Below are positions 27,257 through 36,926 of a DNA stretch of 64,000 nucleotides, piece by piece. The first letter of the stretch is position 1; every line of letters starts with the position of its first letter. Both the position numbers and the translations under genes were made by a program. The notes under the pieces were generated by a model. That model was not told where the DNA came from. It saw only the letters and a list, made by a program, of their open reading frames with translations, and searched no databases. The DNA lies in the NCBI RefSeq assembly GCF_036568125.1, contig NZ_DATCTF010000015.1, positions 62,001 to 126,000 on the forward strand. The letters run 5' to 3'. Origin of the DNA: Magnetovibrio sp. Lineage in GTDB: Bacteria > Pseudomonadota > Alphaproteobacteria > Rhodospirillales > Magnetovibrionaceae.

Positions 27257-29245
27257 ATGTTGGAATGCGAAGGCATGACCGTTTCTAATATGCCATTTCT
27301 GCGTCGCGTGCGCACCCTGCCCATCCGCACCAAGCTGACCATGTTGTCGGTGATGGTGGTGGTCTCGCTTGCGACGATTTTATATCTCAGCTGGTACCGC
27401 GACGCTTCCCTGCGTGCGATGAACGAAACTCGCAATTCCATTACGTCAATGGACATGATGCTGCTGAACTTGCGGCGCAATCAAAACGATTTCGTCAATC
27501 TGTACGACCCGCGCAACCGCGAAGAATTCAGCACGATCTTCGAGCGGTTCGTGGAGAGCACCGAAGACCTCAAAGAGCGTTTCTGGATGCTAGATCTGCC
27601 CATGAATGCGCTGGAACAACTGGTGGTGCTGACCAGCGAGTACCAGTACCTGTTTGAAGTCATGGCAGAATTACAGACCAAGATCGGCAAGGACCAAACC
27701 CAAGGTCTGCGCAAAGCGCTTGCCCGCGATATCATCAACATCGAAACCGAACTGGACAAGGTCTCCAACGAGGTCAATGTCCGTCACGCGCTGCACCGTC
27801 AGTTGGTGATCTTGCAGATCTTCACCAAAGACCTTCAACTGCACAAACAAACCGAGGACGTCGACCGGTTTGAAGGCAACTATGCGGTTATGGTTTCCGA
27901 CATCAAGCGCTTGGTCTCTGATGAGGAAATACGTCTAAACCTCATCACCCATTTGTTTTCCTACCGCCGCACATTTCTCGAACTGGCGCACGCTGCCAAC
28001 GAAATTGGGTTGGACTTCGAACACGGCTTGCGTGGACAAATCGAAAATACGGTCAACGACGCTCATACCATCTTGGCCCGTCTCACCAGCGAAGTGAACG
28101 TCGCCATCGACAAGCAGGAACAGAACCTCAACGCCCTCATCGGTTTGATCGCGGGTGGGTTTTCCCTGGCCTTTATGATCGCGCTGATCTTATTGGGACG
28201 TTCCATCTCCATCCCGATCCGGCGTGTCACCAGCATCATGACCCGATTGGCCGATGGGGACTTGTCGGTAGAAATTCCCGACAAGCCGCGACGTGACGAA
28301 ATCGGCGATATGTTGCGTGCGTTGCGCATCTTTAAAATGGGTGCCATCATTCGCCGCCGCACCCAGGAAGAACTGCGGACCGCCCACGACGAGTTGGAGC
28401 ACCGCGTCCACGAACGAACCCGTGCCTTATCCGAAGAGGTGCAAGAACGCCGCCGCGCCGAAGGCGAATTATTGCGCGCGCGCGAAGACGCCGAAACGGC
28501 CAACAAAGCCAAGTCCTTGTTCCTGGCCAACATGAGCCACGAGTTGCGCACCCCGCTGAACGCCATCATCGGCTATTCCGAAATGCTCCAAGAAGACGCA
28601 GCGGATTTGGGTTATGCCGAAATCGCCCCCGACCTCGACAAGATCAACACAGCCGGCAAACATCTGTTGGGAATCATCAATGAGATTCTCGATCTATCGA
28701 AAATCGAAGCTGGACGCGTCGACCTCAGCATCGAAAAATGCTTGATTCAGGACATCCTCGATACCGTCGTCGACACCGTCCAACCCTTGATCGCCGCCAA
28801 CAGCAATACCCTCATTGTCAACACCGCCGACGATATCGGCGTCATGGAAACGGACGTCACCCGATTGCGTCAAATTCTTTTCAATTTCTTGTCCAACGCC
28901 GCCAAATTCACGGACAACGGCACCATTACGCTGAGCGCGACCCGGCAACAAAATCCCGATAGCGGTGTCGACTGCATTATTTTCAGCGTTTCCGACACCG
29001 GCATCGGCCTGGATGACGCACAGCTAAAACGGGTCTTCGATCCGTTCATTCAGGCCGACGCGTCAACTACCCGAAAATATGGCGGCACCGGTCTGGGCTT
29101 GACGGTTAATCGGGAGTTTGCTCGACTGCTTGGCGGCGAAATTGATGCCCACAGCACATTGGGCCAAGGCGCAACCTTCACCGTCCGCCTCCCCACCTCC
29201 ATCACTGAGGCTGAGGCTGCGGACACAATTCAGTATCATATCTAA
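27257..29245 (+). CDS. Membrane sensor histidine kinase with HAMP domain
   Basis: 662-residue kinase. One membrane helix (about residues 25-50) precedes a 240-residue helical extracytoplasmic sensor region. A second helix (LIGLIAGGFSLAFMIALILL) leads to HAMP (ISIPIRRVTSIMTRLADGDL), a coiled coil, and HisKA with HELRTPLNAIIGYSEML. The HATPase has NFLSNAAKF, DTGIGLDD and GGTGLGLTV. Two receiver-protein genes follow on the same strand, so this is a likely multi-step relay controlling c-di-GMP. The start is uncertain between 27257 and ATG at 27275. Confidence 0.93.
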   Translation: MLECEGMTVSNMPFLRRVRTLPIRTKLTMLSVMVVVSLATILYLSWYRDASLRAMNETRNSITSMDMMLLNLRRNQNDFVNLYDPRNREEFSTIFERFVESTEDLKERFWMLDLPMNALEQLVVLTSEYQYLFEVMAELQTKIGKDQTQGLRKALARDIINIETELDKVSNEVNVRHALHRQLVILQIFTKDLQLHKQTEDVDRFEGNYAVMVSDIKRLVSDEEIRLNLITHLFSYRRTFLELAHAANEIGLDFEHGLRGQIENTVNDAHTILARLTSEVNVAIDKQEQNLNALIGLIAGGFSLAFMIALILLGRSISIPIRRVTSIMTRLADGDLSVEIPDKPRRDEIGDMLRALRIFKMGAIIRRRTQEELRTAHDELEHRVHERTRALSEEVQERRRAEGELLRAREDAETANKAKSLFLANMSHELRTPLNAIIGYSEMLQEDAADLGYAEIAPDLDKINTAGKHLLGIINEILDLSKIEAGRVDLSIEKCLIQDILDTVVDTVQPLIAANSNTLIVNTADDIGVMETDVTRLRQILFNFLSNAAKFTDNGTITLSATRQQNPDSGVDCIIFSVSDTGIGLDDAQLKRVFDPFIQADASTTRKYGGTGLGLTVNREFARLLGGEIDAHSTLGQGATFTVRLPTSITEAEAADTIQYHI

Positions 29246-29290
29246 ATTAAATTCATTCATAGATTCATATAGTTGCCCTGGATTACGTTG

Positions 29291-29662
29291 ATGACCACCT
29301 TGCTCCTCGTCGAAGATAACGACCTCAATCGCGACATGCTGTCCAGACGTCTGGAAAAAATGGGCTACGAGGTGCTGCTGGCCGTGAACGGACAAGAAGG
29401 TGTCGAAATGACCCGCGCATTGGCCCCCGACTTGATTTTGATGGATATCAATATGCCGGTCCTGGATGGGTGGGAGGCCGTGCACCTACTGAAAAGTGCG
29501 CCTGAAACCAGCGCAATTCCGGTCATCGCCTTGACCGCCCACGCCATGATGTCGGACCGCGAGAAAGCTGACGAAGTTGGTTTCGACGATTACGCCACCA
29601 AGCCTGTAGACTTTCCTGCGCTAGTTCATATGATCGAGGCGTTGCTCCACCGCAATCCCTGA
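29291..29662 (+). CDS. Single-domain response regulator (CheY-like)
   Basis: 123-residue stand-alone receiver. The acidic pair is in LLLVEDNDLNRDML, the phospho-acceptor aspartate in LILMDINMPVLDG, the threonine in IALTAHAM and the lysine in YATKPVDFPALV. All catalytic residues are present. It lies between a histidine kinase and a REC-PAS-EAL protein and probably shuttles phosphate or tunes the kinase. The start ATG at 29291 is favoured over 29273. Confidence 0.93.
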   Translation: MTTLLLVEDNDLNRDMLSRRLEKMGYEVLLAVNGQEGVEMTRALAPDLILMDINMPVLDGWEAVHLLKSAPETSAIPVIALTAHAMMSDREKADEVGFDDYATKPVDFPALVHMIEALLHRNP

Positions 29663-29698
29663 GCCACGCCCTCAAGAGAGTTATGAACACACAGAACC

Positions 29699-31804
29699 AT
29701 GGACGAGCGCACTACCGACAATCAAGCTCCGCGTATTCTGGTCGTCGATGACAACGCCATGAACCGCGACCTTCTGGTACGTCGCCTTGCGCGCCAAGGC
29801 TTCGCCATGGACACCGCCAGCGGCGGTCTTGAGGCTTTGGAAAAAGTTGCAAAAAATTCCTACGACTTGGTTTTGCTCGACATCAATATGCCGGACCTGG
29901 ACGGCATTTCAGTGCTGAGCCAAGTGCGCGAAACCAAAGACCAGTCAGAACTTCCCATCATCATGGTAAGCGCGCGCGACGCCAGCGACAGCATCGCCGA
30001 AGCCATCAACAAGGGCGCCAACGATTACATCACCAAACCCGTTGATTTTCCGGTAGCACAAGCGCGCATTCGCACCCAATTGGACGTTTTGCAAACACAC
30101 AAGAAACTCAAGGAAAGCGAAGAACGCTACGCCCTGGCCTTTCGCGGCGCCAATGACGGTTTGTGGGATTGGGACATCCAAAATGGTCGAGTGTATTTTT
30201 CCCAGCGCTGGAAAGATATGCTCGGCTATGGGCAGGAGGAATTTGGCAATCAGCCCGACGATTGGTTCAATCTGGTTCATCCCGAAGAGGTCGAGCGCCT
30301 GAAGCTGGCGGTGGAAAATCATCTGCTTGGCCAATCCGACGCGTTGGAGCATGAATACCGCGCCCTGCACAAAGACGGCACATTTCGTTGGCTGCTGACC
30401 CGTGGCGTCGCCTCACGCGGGGCGGACGGTCAAGCGGTGCGTCTTTCCGGCTCGCAGACGGACGTGACCCGCACCAAGGCATATGACCCGATCACCTCGA
30501 TCCCCAACAAATTCCTGTTTATGGACCGCCTGGAATGGCTGCTCGACAAAGAACGCCGCAAACGCCGCGGACGCTATGCGGTGTTGTTGATTCACATCGA
30601 CCGCCTTGATGAATTGCGCCAGACCTTGGGTCCGGTCGCGGGGGAAGAGATCATCATCAACGCCGCCTATCGCCTGATCGACAGCTTGCGCGTCGAAGAT
30701 AGCGTGTCGCGCCTGTTCGAAGCCGAAGCCACCACCGTCAGCCGCCATGACGAAGCCGACTTCGCGGTACTGGCCGAAGGTTGCCGTGACGAATCCACCG
30801 CACCCAAAATCGCCGAACGGCTGCGCCAAGCAATAACCAAGCCGATGGAAGTCGCAGGTGAAAACCTTGTTCTCACCGCGTCCATGGGCATCGTCGCCGG
30901 CGCGATGGAAGAAGGCCTGGACGCGACCGAGGTCATCGCCCATGCGGCATCGGCGTTGAGCCGGGCGCGGCGCAAGGGCCCTGGCAACTACGAGCTGTTC
31001 GACAAACATATGCAGCAGCGCGCCATCGCCCGGCTGAAAATGGAAACCGATTTGCGCCGCGCGGTGGCCGACGGCCAATTGGCGTTGCATTACCAACCGA
31101 TCGTCAAGCTCGACAGCGGCGAAATCGCCGGTTGCGAAGCCTTGGCGCGCTGGCGTCACCCAGAACGCGGCAACATCCCGCCCGCTGAATTCATTCCCCT
31201 GGCCGAAGAAACCGGACTGATCGACCTAATCGGCGACTGGGTCTTGGAAGAGGCCTGCACCCAACATCAGAAATGGTCCGATGGACGCGCCGACAAGGTC
31301 GATCTATCGGTCAATTTCTCGTTGCTGCAAATGCAGCGTGACGGGGTCGAAGACCGGGTGATGGATATCTTGAACAAAACCGGCATGGATCCCCGCCGTC
31401 TGAAGATCGAGATCACGGAATCCATCTTCATGGAAGACATGGACCGTATCAAAGGCATTTTGTCGGCGCTCAACGACGAAGGCATCGGCATCGCCATCGA
31501 CGATTACGGCACCGGCTATTCGTCGCTGTCGTATCTCAAACGCCTACCGATCACGCACCTGAAAATCGACCGCTCGTTCATCGGCGACGTATCCAGCGAC
31601 ATCGCGGCGCAAGCCATCGTGCAGAGCACCTTGCTGATGGCGCAAAGCCTCGGTATCGAAGTGGTTGCCGAAGGTATCGAGACCATCGATCAAGAGGCCC
31701 TGCTCAAGGTTCTCAAGGCCGAGTACGGCCAAGGCTATCATTTCTGGCGGCCGATCAGCGGCGACGACTTCGCCGCCTTGTTGACCCGCCCGGCTCATCC
31801 GTAA
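29699..31804 (+). CDS. REC-PAS-GGDEF(degenerate)-EAL c-di-GMP phosphodiesterase
   Basis: 701-residue protein with four domains. The receiver has LVVDDNAMNRDLL and LVLLDINMPDLDG. A PAS domain covers about residues 140-260. The GGDEF domain has its signature replaced by DEADF (in SRHDEADFAVL). The EAL domain has all expected motifs: CEALARWRHP, ETGLI, EITES, DDYGTGYSS, LKIDRSFI and EGIET. It is expected to hydrolyse c-di-GMP but not make it; the dead GGDEF may bind GTP as a regulator. It is the output of the kinase/receiver group upstream. Confidence 0.94.
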   Translation: MDERTTDNQAPRILVVDDNAMNRDLLVRRLARQGFAMDTASGGLEALEKVAKNSYDLVLLDINMPDLDGISVLSQVRETKDQSELPIIMVSARDASDSIAEAINKGANDYITKPVDFPVAQARIRTQLDVLQTHKKLKESEERYALAFRGANDGLWDWDIQNGRVYFSQRWKDMLGYGQEEFGNQPDDWFNLVHPEEVERLKLAVENHLLGQSDALEHEYRALHKDGTFRWLLTRGVASRGADGQAVRLSGSQTDVTRTKAYDPITSIPNKFLFMDRLEWLLDKERRKRRGRYAVLLIHIDRLDELRQTLGPVAGEEIIINAAYRLIDSLRVEDSVSRLFEAEATTVSRHDEADFAVLAEGCRDESTAPKIAERLRQAITKPMEVAGENLVLTASMGIVAGAMEEGLDATEVIAHAASALSRARRKGPGNYELFDKHMQQRAIARLKMETDLRRAVADGQLALHYQPIVKLDSGEIAGCEALARWRHPERGNIPPAEFIPLAEETGLIDLIGDWVLEEACTQHQKWSDGRADKVDLSVNFSLLQMQRDGVEDRVMDILNKTGMDPRRLKIEITESIFMEDMDRIKGILSALNDEGIGIAIDDYGTGYSSLSYLKRLPITHLKIDRSFIGDVSSDIAAQAIVQSTLLMAQSLGIEVVAEGIETIDQEALLKVLKAEYGQGYHFWRPISGDDFAALLTRPAHP

Positions 31805-31869
31805 GATCGACAATTCCCGTCCAACGATAATTATGGCACACTCAAGACGATTGAACTTGGGTAGGTCAT

Positions 31870-32580
31870 ATGGTCGAACCGTTGAACAAATGGGATTTCG
31901 CAACTGGCGCGGACGTCCGCCCCGGCGACATCTCTCATCGCCCGCGCCACACGCCGACCAACGATATTCCCCAAGATGTCCCGTTAAAGACGCGGAGCAC
32001 CACAGATGACTCGATCCTCATGTCGCCACAAGCGTTGGCGGCAATCGAGAACGATCCGTTTTTCGGCCTGTCGAATTCAGAGATCAAAAAGCTAGACGCC
32101 GTTTTTGCGCAAATCGACGCGATTTTCGAAACGGCAGGCGACCAGCCTTTAAGTTCCGCGCAGGAAAAACAGCTCGACGCCCTGGAACGCAAAATCGAGT
32201 CCATTCTTGGCGGCGAACAGATCGCCGCCGACCTGTTCACCTTGCTATCGGAAGAGGGCGGGCAAAAGGTCGACGCACTGTTTGCCCAAGCCGATCAAAT
32301 CTTCGAAGCCGCTGGCGACGCTCCGCTGACGCTAGAGCAACAAATTCAAATCGAAGACCTCGATCGCCAAATCCAAAGCATTGTGCAAAACGACCTCGGC
32401 CCCGAAGATCCGTTCGCCGGCCTTTCGGCGCAAAGCATCCAACAACTCGACCGGCTTTTTTCCGACATCGACGCTTTGTTGAACCAGACTGCAGGTCAAC
32501 CTCTGACGTTCGCCCAAGAAAAACTATTGAACGCGCTGGACCGAAAAGTGATGGACATTTTCGCTGCACACGAGGTCTAA
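31870..32580 (+). CDS. Hypothetical protein with three internal repeats
   Basis: 236-residue acidic protein not recognised. After a 60-residue polar N-terminus, three copies of a roughly 55-residue helical unit follow. Each contains a form of KKLDAVFAQIDAIFETAGDQPL followed by EKQLDALERKIESI (second: VDALFAQADQIFEAAGDAPL; third: LDRLFSDIDALLNQTAGQPL). No signal peptide or membrane segment is present. The ATG at 31870 has GGGTAGG upstream. It is monocistronic, with a terminator downstream. It may be a helical scaffold or interaction protein; no function is assigned. Confidence 0.7.
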   Translation: MVEPLNKWDFATGADVRPGDISHRPRHTPTNDIPQDVPLKTRSTTDDSILMSPQALAAIENDPFFGLSNSEIKKLDAVFAQIDAIFETAGDQPLSSAQEKQLDALERKIESILGGEQIAADLFTLLSEEGGQKVDALFAQADQIFEAAGDAPLTLEQQIQIEDLDRQIQSIVQNDLGPEDPFAGLSAQSIQQLDRLFSDIDALLNQTAGQPLTFAQEKLLNALDRKVMDIFAAHEV

Positions 32581-32589
32581 CCACCCCAG

Positions 32590-32625
32590 AAAAAAGGCCG
32601 CGCCCCATGTAGGAACGCGGCCTTT
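32590..32625. terminator. Bidirectional terminator between the repeat protein gene and metY
   Basis: 7-bp stem GGCCGCG / CGCGGCC (32596-32602, 32616-32622) with six As before it and TTTG after it. The A-run gives a strong T tail for metY on the minus strand. Confidence 0.8.
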
Positions 32626-32643
32626 GTTGTTGGGACAAGCACC

Positions 32644-33945
32644 TTACGCCGAGGCGGCAGCCTTCAACGCTTGATCCAGATCCGCGATGATGTCGTCGAT
32701 ATGCTCGATACCGATGGACAGACGCACGTAACCTTCGGTGACGCCGCTGGCGGCGCGCTCTTCGACGCTGAGCTGCGAGTGCGTGGTGCTGGCCGGGTGG
32801 ATCGCCAGCGAGCGCGCATCGCCGATGTTGGCGACGTGGTAGAACATCTTCAACGCTTCGATGAACGCACAGCCCGCCGCTTTGCCACCTTTCAGCTCAA
32901 AACCCATCAGGCCGCTGTAGCCGCCTTTGAGGTACGCATCCGCGCGGCGCTTTTCCTCACCGCTTTGCAGGCTCGGATAAATCACCTTGGTAACATCCGG
33001 ATGCTTGGACAGATAGTCCGCAACCTTGGCCGCGTTTTCGCAATGCGCGCGCATGCGCAGCGGTAAGGTTTCCATGCCCTGGATGATCTGGAAGGCGTTG
33101 AACGGGCTCATGGCGCTGCCCAGATCGCGCAGCAACGTGGTGCGCGCCTTGATGATGTAGGCCACCGGGCCGATGGGCTTGACGGCCTCAACCCACACCG
33201 CGCCGTGATAGCTGGGATCGGGGGTGTTAAGCGCCGGTTGACGCTCCGCCCCCGCCGCTTCCCAATCGAACGTGCCGCTGTCGACCAAGATACCGCCGAT
33301 CGAGGTGCCGTGGCCGCCGATGTATTTGGTGCCGGAATACACGATCACCGCCGCGCCGTGCTCGAACGGACGGCACAACGTCGGGGCGGCGGTGTTGTCC
33401 ATGATCAGCGGGATGCCCATTTCACGCCCGATGTCGGCGACTTCCTTGATCGGAAAGACGCGCAGTTTCGGGTTGGGCAGGGTTTCGGCGTAATAGGCGC
33501 GGGTGCGATCGTCGGTTGCCTTGCGGAACGCTTCGGGGTCGGCAGGATCGACGAAGCGCACTTCGATGCCTTGATCCTTGAGCGTGTTGGCGAACAAGTT
33601 CCAGGTGCCGCCATACAGGTCGGTGGAACTCACCACGTTGTCGCCCGCCTTGGCCAAGTTCTGGATCGCGAACGCCGAGGCCGACTGACCGGACGCAACC
33701 GCCAACGACGCGACGCCGCCTTCCAACGCCGCAACGCGTTTTTCCAACACATCGTTGGTCGGGTTCATGATGCGGGTATAGATGTTGCCCAGCTCTGACA
33801 GCGCGAACAGGTTGGACGCGTGTTCGGTGCTGTTGAACTGATAAGACGTGGTCTGGTGAATCGGCACCGCGACCGAGCCCGTGGTCGGATCTGCGCGCCA
33901 GCCTGCATGCAAGACCAAGGTTTCCGGATTTTTGCTGTCGGTCAT
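32644..33945 (-). CDS. metY: O-acetylhomoserine aminocarboxypropyltransferase (MetY-like)
   Basis: 433-residue PLP enzyme of the Cys/Met-metabolism family, which makes homocysteine from O-acetylhomoserine and sulfide. Visible are ETLVLHAGWRADPTTGS, PIHQTTSYQF, YTRIMNPT and the PLP-lysine motif VIVYSGTKYIGGHGT. The C-terminal SIGIEHIDDIIADLDQAL is typical. The length fits MetY rather than the shorter MetB/MetZ. The start at 33945 has GGGAGAAAG upstream on the minus strand. Confidence 0.93.
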   Translation of the reverse strand: MTDSKNPETLVLHAGWRADPTTGSVAVPIHQTTSYQFNSTEHASNLFALSELGNIYTRIMNPTNDVLEKRVAALEGGVASLAVASGQSASAFAIQNLAKAGDNVVSSTDLYGGTWNLFANTLKDQGIEVRFVDPADPEAFRKATDDRTRAYYAETLPNPKLRVFPIKEVADIGREMGIPLIMDNTAAPTLCRPFEHGAAVIVYSGTKYIGGHGTSIGGILVDSGTFDWEAAGAERQPALNTPDPSYHGAVWVEAVKPIGPVAYIIKARTTLLRDLGSAMSPFNAFQIIQGMETLPLRMRAHCENAAKVADYLSKHPDVTKVIYPSLQSGEEKRRADAYLKGGYSGLMGFELKGGKAAGCAFIEALKMFYHVANIGDARSLAIHPASTTHSQLSVEERAASGVTEGYVRLSIGIEHIDDIIADLDQALKAAASA

Positions 33946-34209
33946 TAAGACTTTCTCCCTTTCGAGTGCATCTTTCGTCATCGTCCCATCGCCTGTTTCA
34001 GACGTTTTCGGGCTATAGCGACGGTGAATTTCCCCATGTGGTCCCCACCACAGGCGCTTATTAAGCCCACAATCGCATGTCCCCGCAAGTCCCGCTCCGC
34101 GTCAAAGCGCACATTAGAGATAGCTGTTTTCTACATTGGACAAATGGGCTACCTTCCAAGCATCCAAAAACCTCTGATTCTCCACAGATTCGGCAAAGAA
34201 GCAGCATCT

Positions 34210-35217
34210 ATGAAAGTTCTCATCACCGGCAGCGCCGGCTTTATCGGCAACCGTGTTTCCCAACGTCTGCTCGCGCGCGGCGATGAGGTGGTCGGCATCG
34301 ACAATCTCTCGCCCTACTATGACGTCGAGCTGAAAAAAGCCCGTCTGGCGCAGGTGATCGACCACCCGAATTATACCGAAGCGCGCTTTGACATGGCTGA
34401 CCGCGCCGCCGTGGCGAAACTGTTCGAAGAACAGCGTCCTGATCGGGTCATCAACTTGGCCGCCCAGGCGGGCGTGCGCCATTCGCTGATCGCCCCCCAC
34501 GATTATGTCGACACCAATCTGGTTGGGTTTGTGAACATTCTTGAAGGCTGCCGCGCAGTCGAAGTCGAGCATTTGGTCTACGCATCGTCCAGCTCGGTCT
34601 ACGGCACCAATGCCCAAATGCCGTTTACCGTGCATGACAAAGTCGACCACCCCATCAGTTTGTACGCTGCATCCAAGCGCGCCAACGAACTGATGGCGCA
34701 CACCTATTCGCATCTGTTCGGGTTCCCGTCCACGGGGCTGCGCTTTTTCACCGTCTACGGCCCGTGGGGCCGCCCGGACATGGCGTTGTTCCTGTTCACC
34801 AAGGCGATCTTGGCCGGCGAACCGATCGACGTGTTCAACAACGGTCAGATGAAGCGTTCCTTCACCTACATCGACGACATCGTCGAAGGGGTCATCCGGG
34901 TGCTCGACACGCCGCCAACCGGGACCACCGCGATTGGCGACGAGGAAGATCCTTCCAATAGCAAAACCGCGCCGTTTCGCGTGTTCAACATCGGTTCCGA
35001 CGAGGCGGTCAGCCTGATGCGCTACATCGAGGTGTTGGAAGACAACCTCGGTATCAAGGCCGTCAAGAACATGCTGCCGATGCAACCCGGCGATGTCGCC
35101 GCAACGTGGGCCGATGTCAACGATCTCAAAACAACGGTGGGATACGAGCCCACCACCACGGTCGAAGAAGGCGTCAAAAAATTCGTCGAGTGGTATAAAG
35201 ATTACTACGGCGTCTAA
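34210..35217 (+). CDS. UDP-glucuronate 4-epimerase
   Basis: 335-residue extended SDR that interconverts UDP-glucuronate and UDP-galacturonate for surface polysaccharide. The Rossmann start is VLITGSAGFIGNRV, followed by the family-typical SPYYDVELKKARL, NLAAQAGVRHSL, YASSSSVYG and the catalytic YAASKRANELMAH (YxxxK). TVYGPWGRPDMALFLFTKAI is diagnostic of this epimerase group. The start ATG at 34210 is where similarity begins. It precedes a GT4 gene by 37 bp and shares a theme with the sugar locus at 46.5 kb. Confidence 0.92.
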   Translation: MKVLITGSAGFIGNRVSQRLLARGDEVVGIDNLSPYYDVELKKARLAQVIDHPNYTEARFDMADRAAVAKLFEEQRPDRVINLAAQAGVRHSLIAPHDYVDTNLVGFVNILEGCRAVEVEHLVYASSSSVYGTNAQMPFTVHDKVDHPISLYAASKRANELMAHTYSHLFGFPSTGLRFFTVYGPWGRPDMALFLFTKAILAGEPIDVFNNGQMKRSFTYIDDIVEGVIRVLDTPPTGTTAIGDEEDPSNSKTAPFRVFNIGSDEAVSLMRYIEVLEDNLGIKAVKNMLPMQPGDVAATWADVNDLKTTVGYEPTTTVEEGVKKFVEWYKDYYGV

Positions 35218-35254
35218 ATTCGCAACGCGAACGGAACGGATATGAGGGCGATGC

Positions 35255-36418
35255 ATGAGCGGTGAACGTAAACCCGCACCCGGCACGGCCCGGCCAAAGC
35301 TTCTGTTTACCGTGACGGAAGATTGGGCGTTTTGTTCCCACCGCCTACCCACCGCCCTCGCCGCCCGCGATGCGGGATACGACGTGGTGGTGACGGCGCG
35401 GATGCGCGATCACCGCGAACAAATCGAAGCCTTGGGCTTTCGCACCGTCGAATGGGCCATCCGCCGGGAAAGTCAAAATCCATTTTTCGAACTCTCGGCA
35501 CTGCTCGACCTGATCCGCATCTACAAGGCCGAACGCCCCGACGTTACCTATCACGTCGCCCTGAAATCCATCATGTACGGCGCCATCGCCGCGCGGCTTT
35601 GCGGTGTGGGCGCCAGCGTGAACCTGTTTTCGGGCTTGGGGGTGGTGTTCATTTCAAACTCGCTTTGGTTCCGTTTCATCCGCGCCCTGGCAACCCCACT
35701 GTTGCGCTGGGCCATGAGACCGTCAAACGTGCGCCTGCAGGTGCAAAATGCTGACGACCGCGCCATGCTCAATGGATTGGGCATCGGCACCGCCGAACGC
35801 ACCGACCTGGTGCCCGGGTCGGGCCTGGATTTGGAAAACTTCCCCGAAACGCCTGAAACCGACACGGACACCCCCATGGCCATGCTGGTCGCGCGCATGC
35901 TGTGGGACAAAGGCATCGGCGAACTGGTCGAAGCCGCCCGGCACCTCAAAGCGCGCGGCATCAAGCTGCGCATCGTTTTGGTCGGCAATCCCGACCCCGC
36001 CAACCCCGCATCCATTCCCGAGCCGCAATTGAAGGCCTGGGTGGACGAGGGACTGATCGAATGGTGGGGGCGACGAAACGACGTCGCCGAGATACTCAAA
36101 CAAAGCCATATCGCGGTATTGCCATCGTATCGCGAGGGCATGCCGCGCAGCCTGTTGGAAGCCGCCGCCATCGGCCGGCCATTGGTGGCGTTTGACGCGG
36201 TGGGCTGTCGCGACTTGGTGCGCGATGGCAAAAATGGTTTTTTGGTTCCGTTTCAAGACAGTGAAGCCCTTGCCGATGCCTTGCACAAGTTGACCGACGA
36301 CGCGGATTTGCGCCGCCGTTTGGGTCATCAGGCGCGCCTGGATATCGAACGCACATACAGCGCCGACGCCATTCGCAGCCGAATTTGCGACATTCTGTCT
36401 TCTCTGCGTCCCGGCTGA
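35255..36418 (+). CDS. Glycosyltransferase family 4 protein
   Basis: 387-residue GT-B glycosyltransferase. The N-terminal half has LLFTVTEDWAFCSHRL and VTYHVALKSIMYG. The C-terminal GT4 domain has LVARMLWDKGIGELVEA, the GRRNDVAEILK loop and PSYREGMPRSLLEAAAIGRPLVAFD (the E-x7-E donor-binding motif). It resembles undecaprenyl-linked sugar extension enzymes acting on the cytoplasmic membrane face. The acceptor is unknown. Probably in one unit with the epimerase upstream. Confidence 0.92.
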   Translation: MSGERKPAPGTARPKLLFTVTEDWAFCSHRLPTALAARDAGYDVVVTARMRDHREQIEALGFRTVEWAIRRESQNPFFELSALLDLIRIYKAERPDVTYHVALKSIMYGAIAARLCGVGASVNLFSGLGVVFISNSLWFRFIRALATPLLRWAMRPSNVRLQVQNADDRAMLNGLGIGTAERTDLVPGSGLDLENFPETPETDTDTPMAMLVARMLWDKGIGELVEAARHLKARGIKLRIVLVGNPDPANPASIPEPQLKAWVDEGLIEWWGRRNDVAEILKQSHIAVLPSYREGMPRSLLEAAAIGRPLVAFDAVGCRDLVRDGKNGFLVPFQDSEALADALHKLTDDADLRRRLGHQARLDIERTYSADAIRSRICDILSSLRPG

Positions 36419-36436
36419 CTGTTCTCTTTAATCTGT

Positions 36437-36461
36437 TCACAATCTCCCAACTGCGGCGTCT
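36437..36461 (+). promoter_or_regulatory. Reb-locus bipartite promoter element (plus-strand unit)
   Basis: TCACAA at 36437-36442, 15 bases, then GTCT at 36458-36461, 100 bp before the first gene of the three-gene unit. It matches the element found upstream of the reb genes with one change in the last base. Confidence 0.55.
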
Positions 36462-36560
36462 TCCTCTCAGGAATGAAAGGCTGAAACAGGCTTGGCGTCG
36501 TGCCTCGTCGGTGTGCCTTTGTGTCTCATCATGAGGTTATGAAACAGGGGAGATACGGAT

Positions 36561-36923
36561 ATGAGCGATGAAACCAATGACGGTCTCGTCACGTCGTTGC
36601 AATCGAACGAGGTGAGCCAAGAGGCGCTTGAAGTCTCCACCGTCGAGTCCGCCAGCGAAGTCAACGAAGCCACATGCATCGAAGCCTTGAGCCGGTCTTT
36701 TGAAGATTACGTCCGCAATTATCAAGATACCTGGCAGCAAGCGTGGCAGGAGTCCATCGCCATATACGAACAAGACGTCGCAAACTGGCAGAAAATCATT
36801 TCCGACTTTCAAAACGCAGGCCCGCAGCCAAGCGGGAACGTCCCACCCGCGCCCACATCGGTAAAGCCGTCTACCCCAGCCGCGCCTACGGCTAAACCCA
36901 AGCCGCAAAAATCCGGGAATTGA
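36561..36923 (+). CDS. Hypothetical protein, first gene of reb-linked unit
   Basis: 120-residue protein not recognised. It is acidic at the N-terminus. A central helical stretch (about residues 45-85) is rich in aromatic residues and Gln (SFEDYVRNYQDTWQQAW, YEQDVANWQKIISDF). The C-terminal tail is Pro/Ala/Lys-rich and disordered. It has no signal or membrane segment. GGGGAG precedes the ATG, and the next gene starts 3 bp after the stop. Position and the shared promoter element suggest a role in the R-body system, possibly as an assembly or regulatory factor; this is inference. Confidence 0.65.
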   Translation: MSDETNDGLVTSLQSNEVSQEALEVSTVESASEVNEATCIEALSRSFEDYVRNYQDTWQQAWQESIAIYEQDVANWQKIISDFQNAGPQPSGNVPPAPTSVKPSTPAAPTAKPKPQKSGN

Positions 36924-36926
36924 TCG

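Noticed and set aside
34114-35352. 412-codon minus-strand open frame
   Set aside because: It lies opposite the UDP-glucuronate epimerase gene and shows antisense composition without motifs.
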